Source of the DNA: Hyphomicrobiales bacterium | Lineage (GTDB): Bacteria; Pseudomonadota; Alphaproteobacteria; Rhizobiales; Beijerinckiaceae | NCBI GenBank assembly: GCA_947455995.1 | Contig: CANGQA010000025.1 | Span: forward strand, 1 to 32,308 | Direction of reading: 5' to 3' | DNA: 32,308 nucleotides | Notes under the pieces: model-generated | Seen by the model: only the letters and a program-made list of their open reading frames with translations | Databases searched by the model: none | Told to the model about the DNA's origin: nothing | Shown here: positions 32,225 through 32,308 of the stretch, one piece after another | How the letters are laid out: every line of letters begins with the position of its first letter | How positions within the stretch are numbered: the first letter of the stretch is position 1 | Translations under genes and position numbers: made by a program

Positions 32225-32308
32225 CTAAGAGTCCAATTCAAGCCCCGCAAAAGTAATAACCAGTTCAGGATTGTTTGGAGCGAGCCGCAAACCAACGGCA
32301 AACCACAT
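32225..32308 (-). CDS. Possible 3' end of a minus-strand gene running off the window
   Basis: From the window edge the minus strand is open for 27 codons to a TAG at 32225-32227, ending in ...LRLAPNNPELVITFAGLELDS. The LAPNNPEL stretch resembles the turn of a TPR-like repeat and the composition is protein-like. A 27-codon frame can arise by chance, so this is only a suggestion of a truncated gene. Confidence 0.3.
   Translation of the reverse strand: MWFAVGLRLAPNNPELVITFAGLELDS

Noticed and set aside
1-32308. CRISPR arrays, insertion sequences, integrases, toxin-antitoxin or phage-defence genes
   Set aside because: No regularly spaced repeats, terminal inverted repeats with transposase, or recognisable defence domains were seen on either strand.

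Overview
The window looks like a chromosomal stretch of a metabolically versatile, heterotrophic alphaproteobacterium. Pointers are a TAXI-type fused TRAP permease, a class III CoA-transferase operon with an SsuABC/TauABC-like importer, an IorAB-like molybdenum hydroxylase, a soluble transhydrogenase, several small proteins of alphaproteobacterial type and an FNR/FixK box. Protein-coding density is high. I see no rRNA, tRNA, CRISPR array, insertion sequence, phage gene or integrase. The assignment is from pattern recognition, not from a search.

Layout. 22-3301 (+): fused TRAP permease and a ketopantoate-reductase-like protein, closed by a clear terminator. 3532-4878 (+): TPR-methyltransferase. 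4975-7296 (+): one long flavoprotein in which a salicylyl-CoA/2-aminobenzoyl-CoA-type monooxygenase is fused to an Old-Yellow-Enzyme reductase. Its stop overlaps that of a small conserved protein (7291-7608, -). 7789-8574 (-): universal stress protein with a perfect FNR/FixK box upstream.

8771-17728 (-): the most interesting region, nine tightly packed co-directional genes. In transcription order they are acyl-CoA dehydrogenase, AMI1-like amidase, class III CoA-transferase, crotonase, substrate-binding protein, permease, ATPase, PuuE/cyclic-imide-hydrolase-like deacetylase and SDR. A LysR regulator lies just upstream (17829-18728), with a palindromic candidate operator in the gap. I infer an import-and-catabolism operon for a small C-N containing compound, such as a cyclic imide, ureide or amide. 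The two hydrolases would remove nitrogen, the CoA-transferase would activate the acid, and the dehydrogenase and crotonase would process the thioester. The crotonase lacks both hydratase glutamates and the SDR lacks its YxxxK pair, so the chemistry is probably not ordinary beta-oxidation.

18754-20061: exported PLD-family nuclease and a divergent DUF1993 protein, with two abutting palindromes between them, one Fur-like. 20235-22901 (-): two-subunit periplasmic molybdenum hydroxylase with a Tat signal. 23090-26097: orphan and small proteins plus an EamA transporter, at visibly lower GC in places. 26273-29750 (+): beta-CASP metallo-beta-lactamase ribonuclease, soluble transhydrogenase behind a 25-bp inverted repeat, and a YnfA-family membrane protein. 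29841-30659 (+): a classical SDR sharing a bidirectional terminator with a voltage-gated K+ channel (30730-31782, -) that carries an unusual external insert and a histidine cluster. The last ~525 bases hold no convincing complete gene, though the final 84 bases may be the 3' end of a minus-strand gene.
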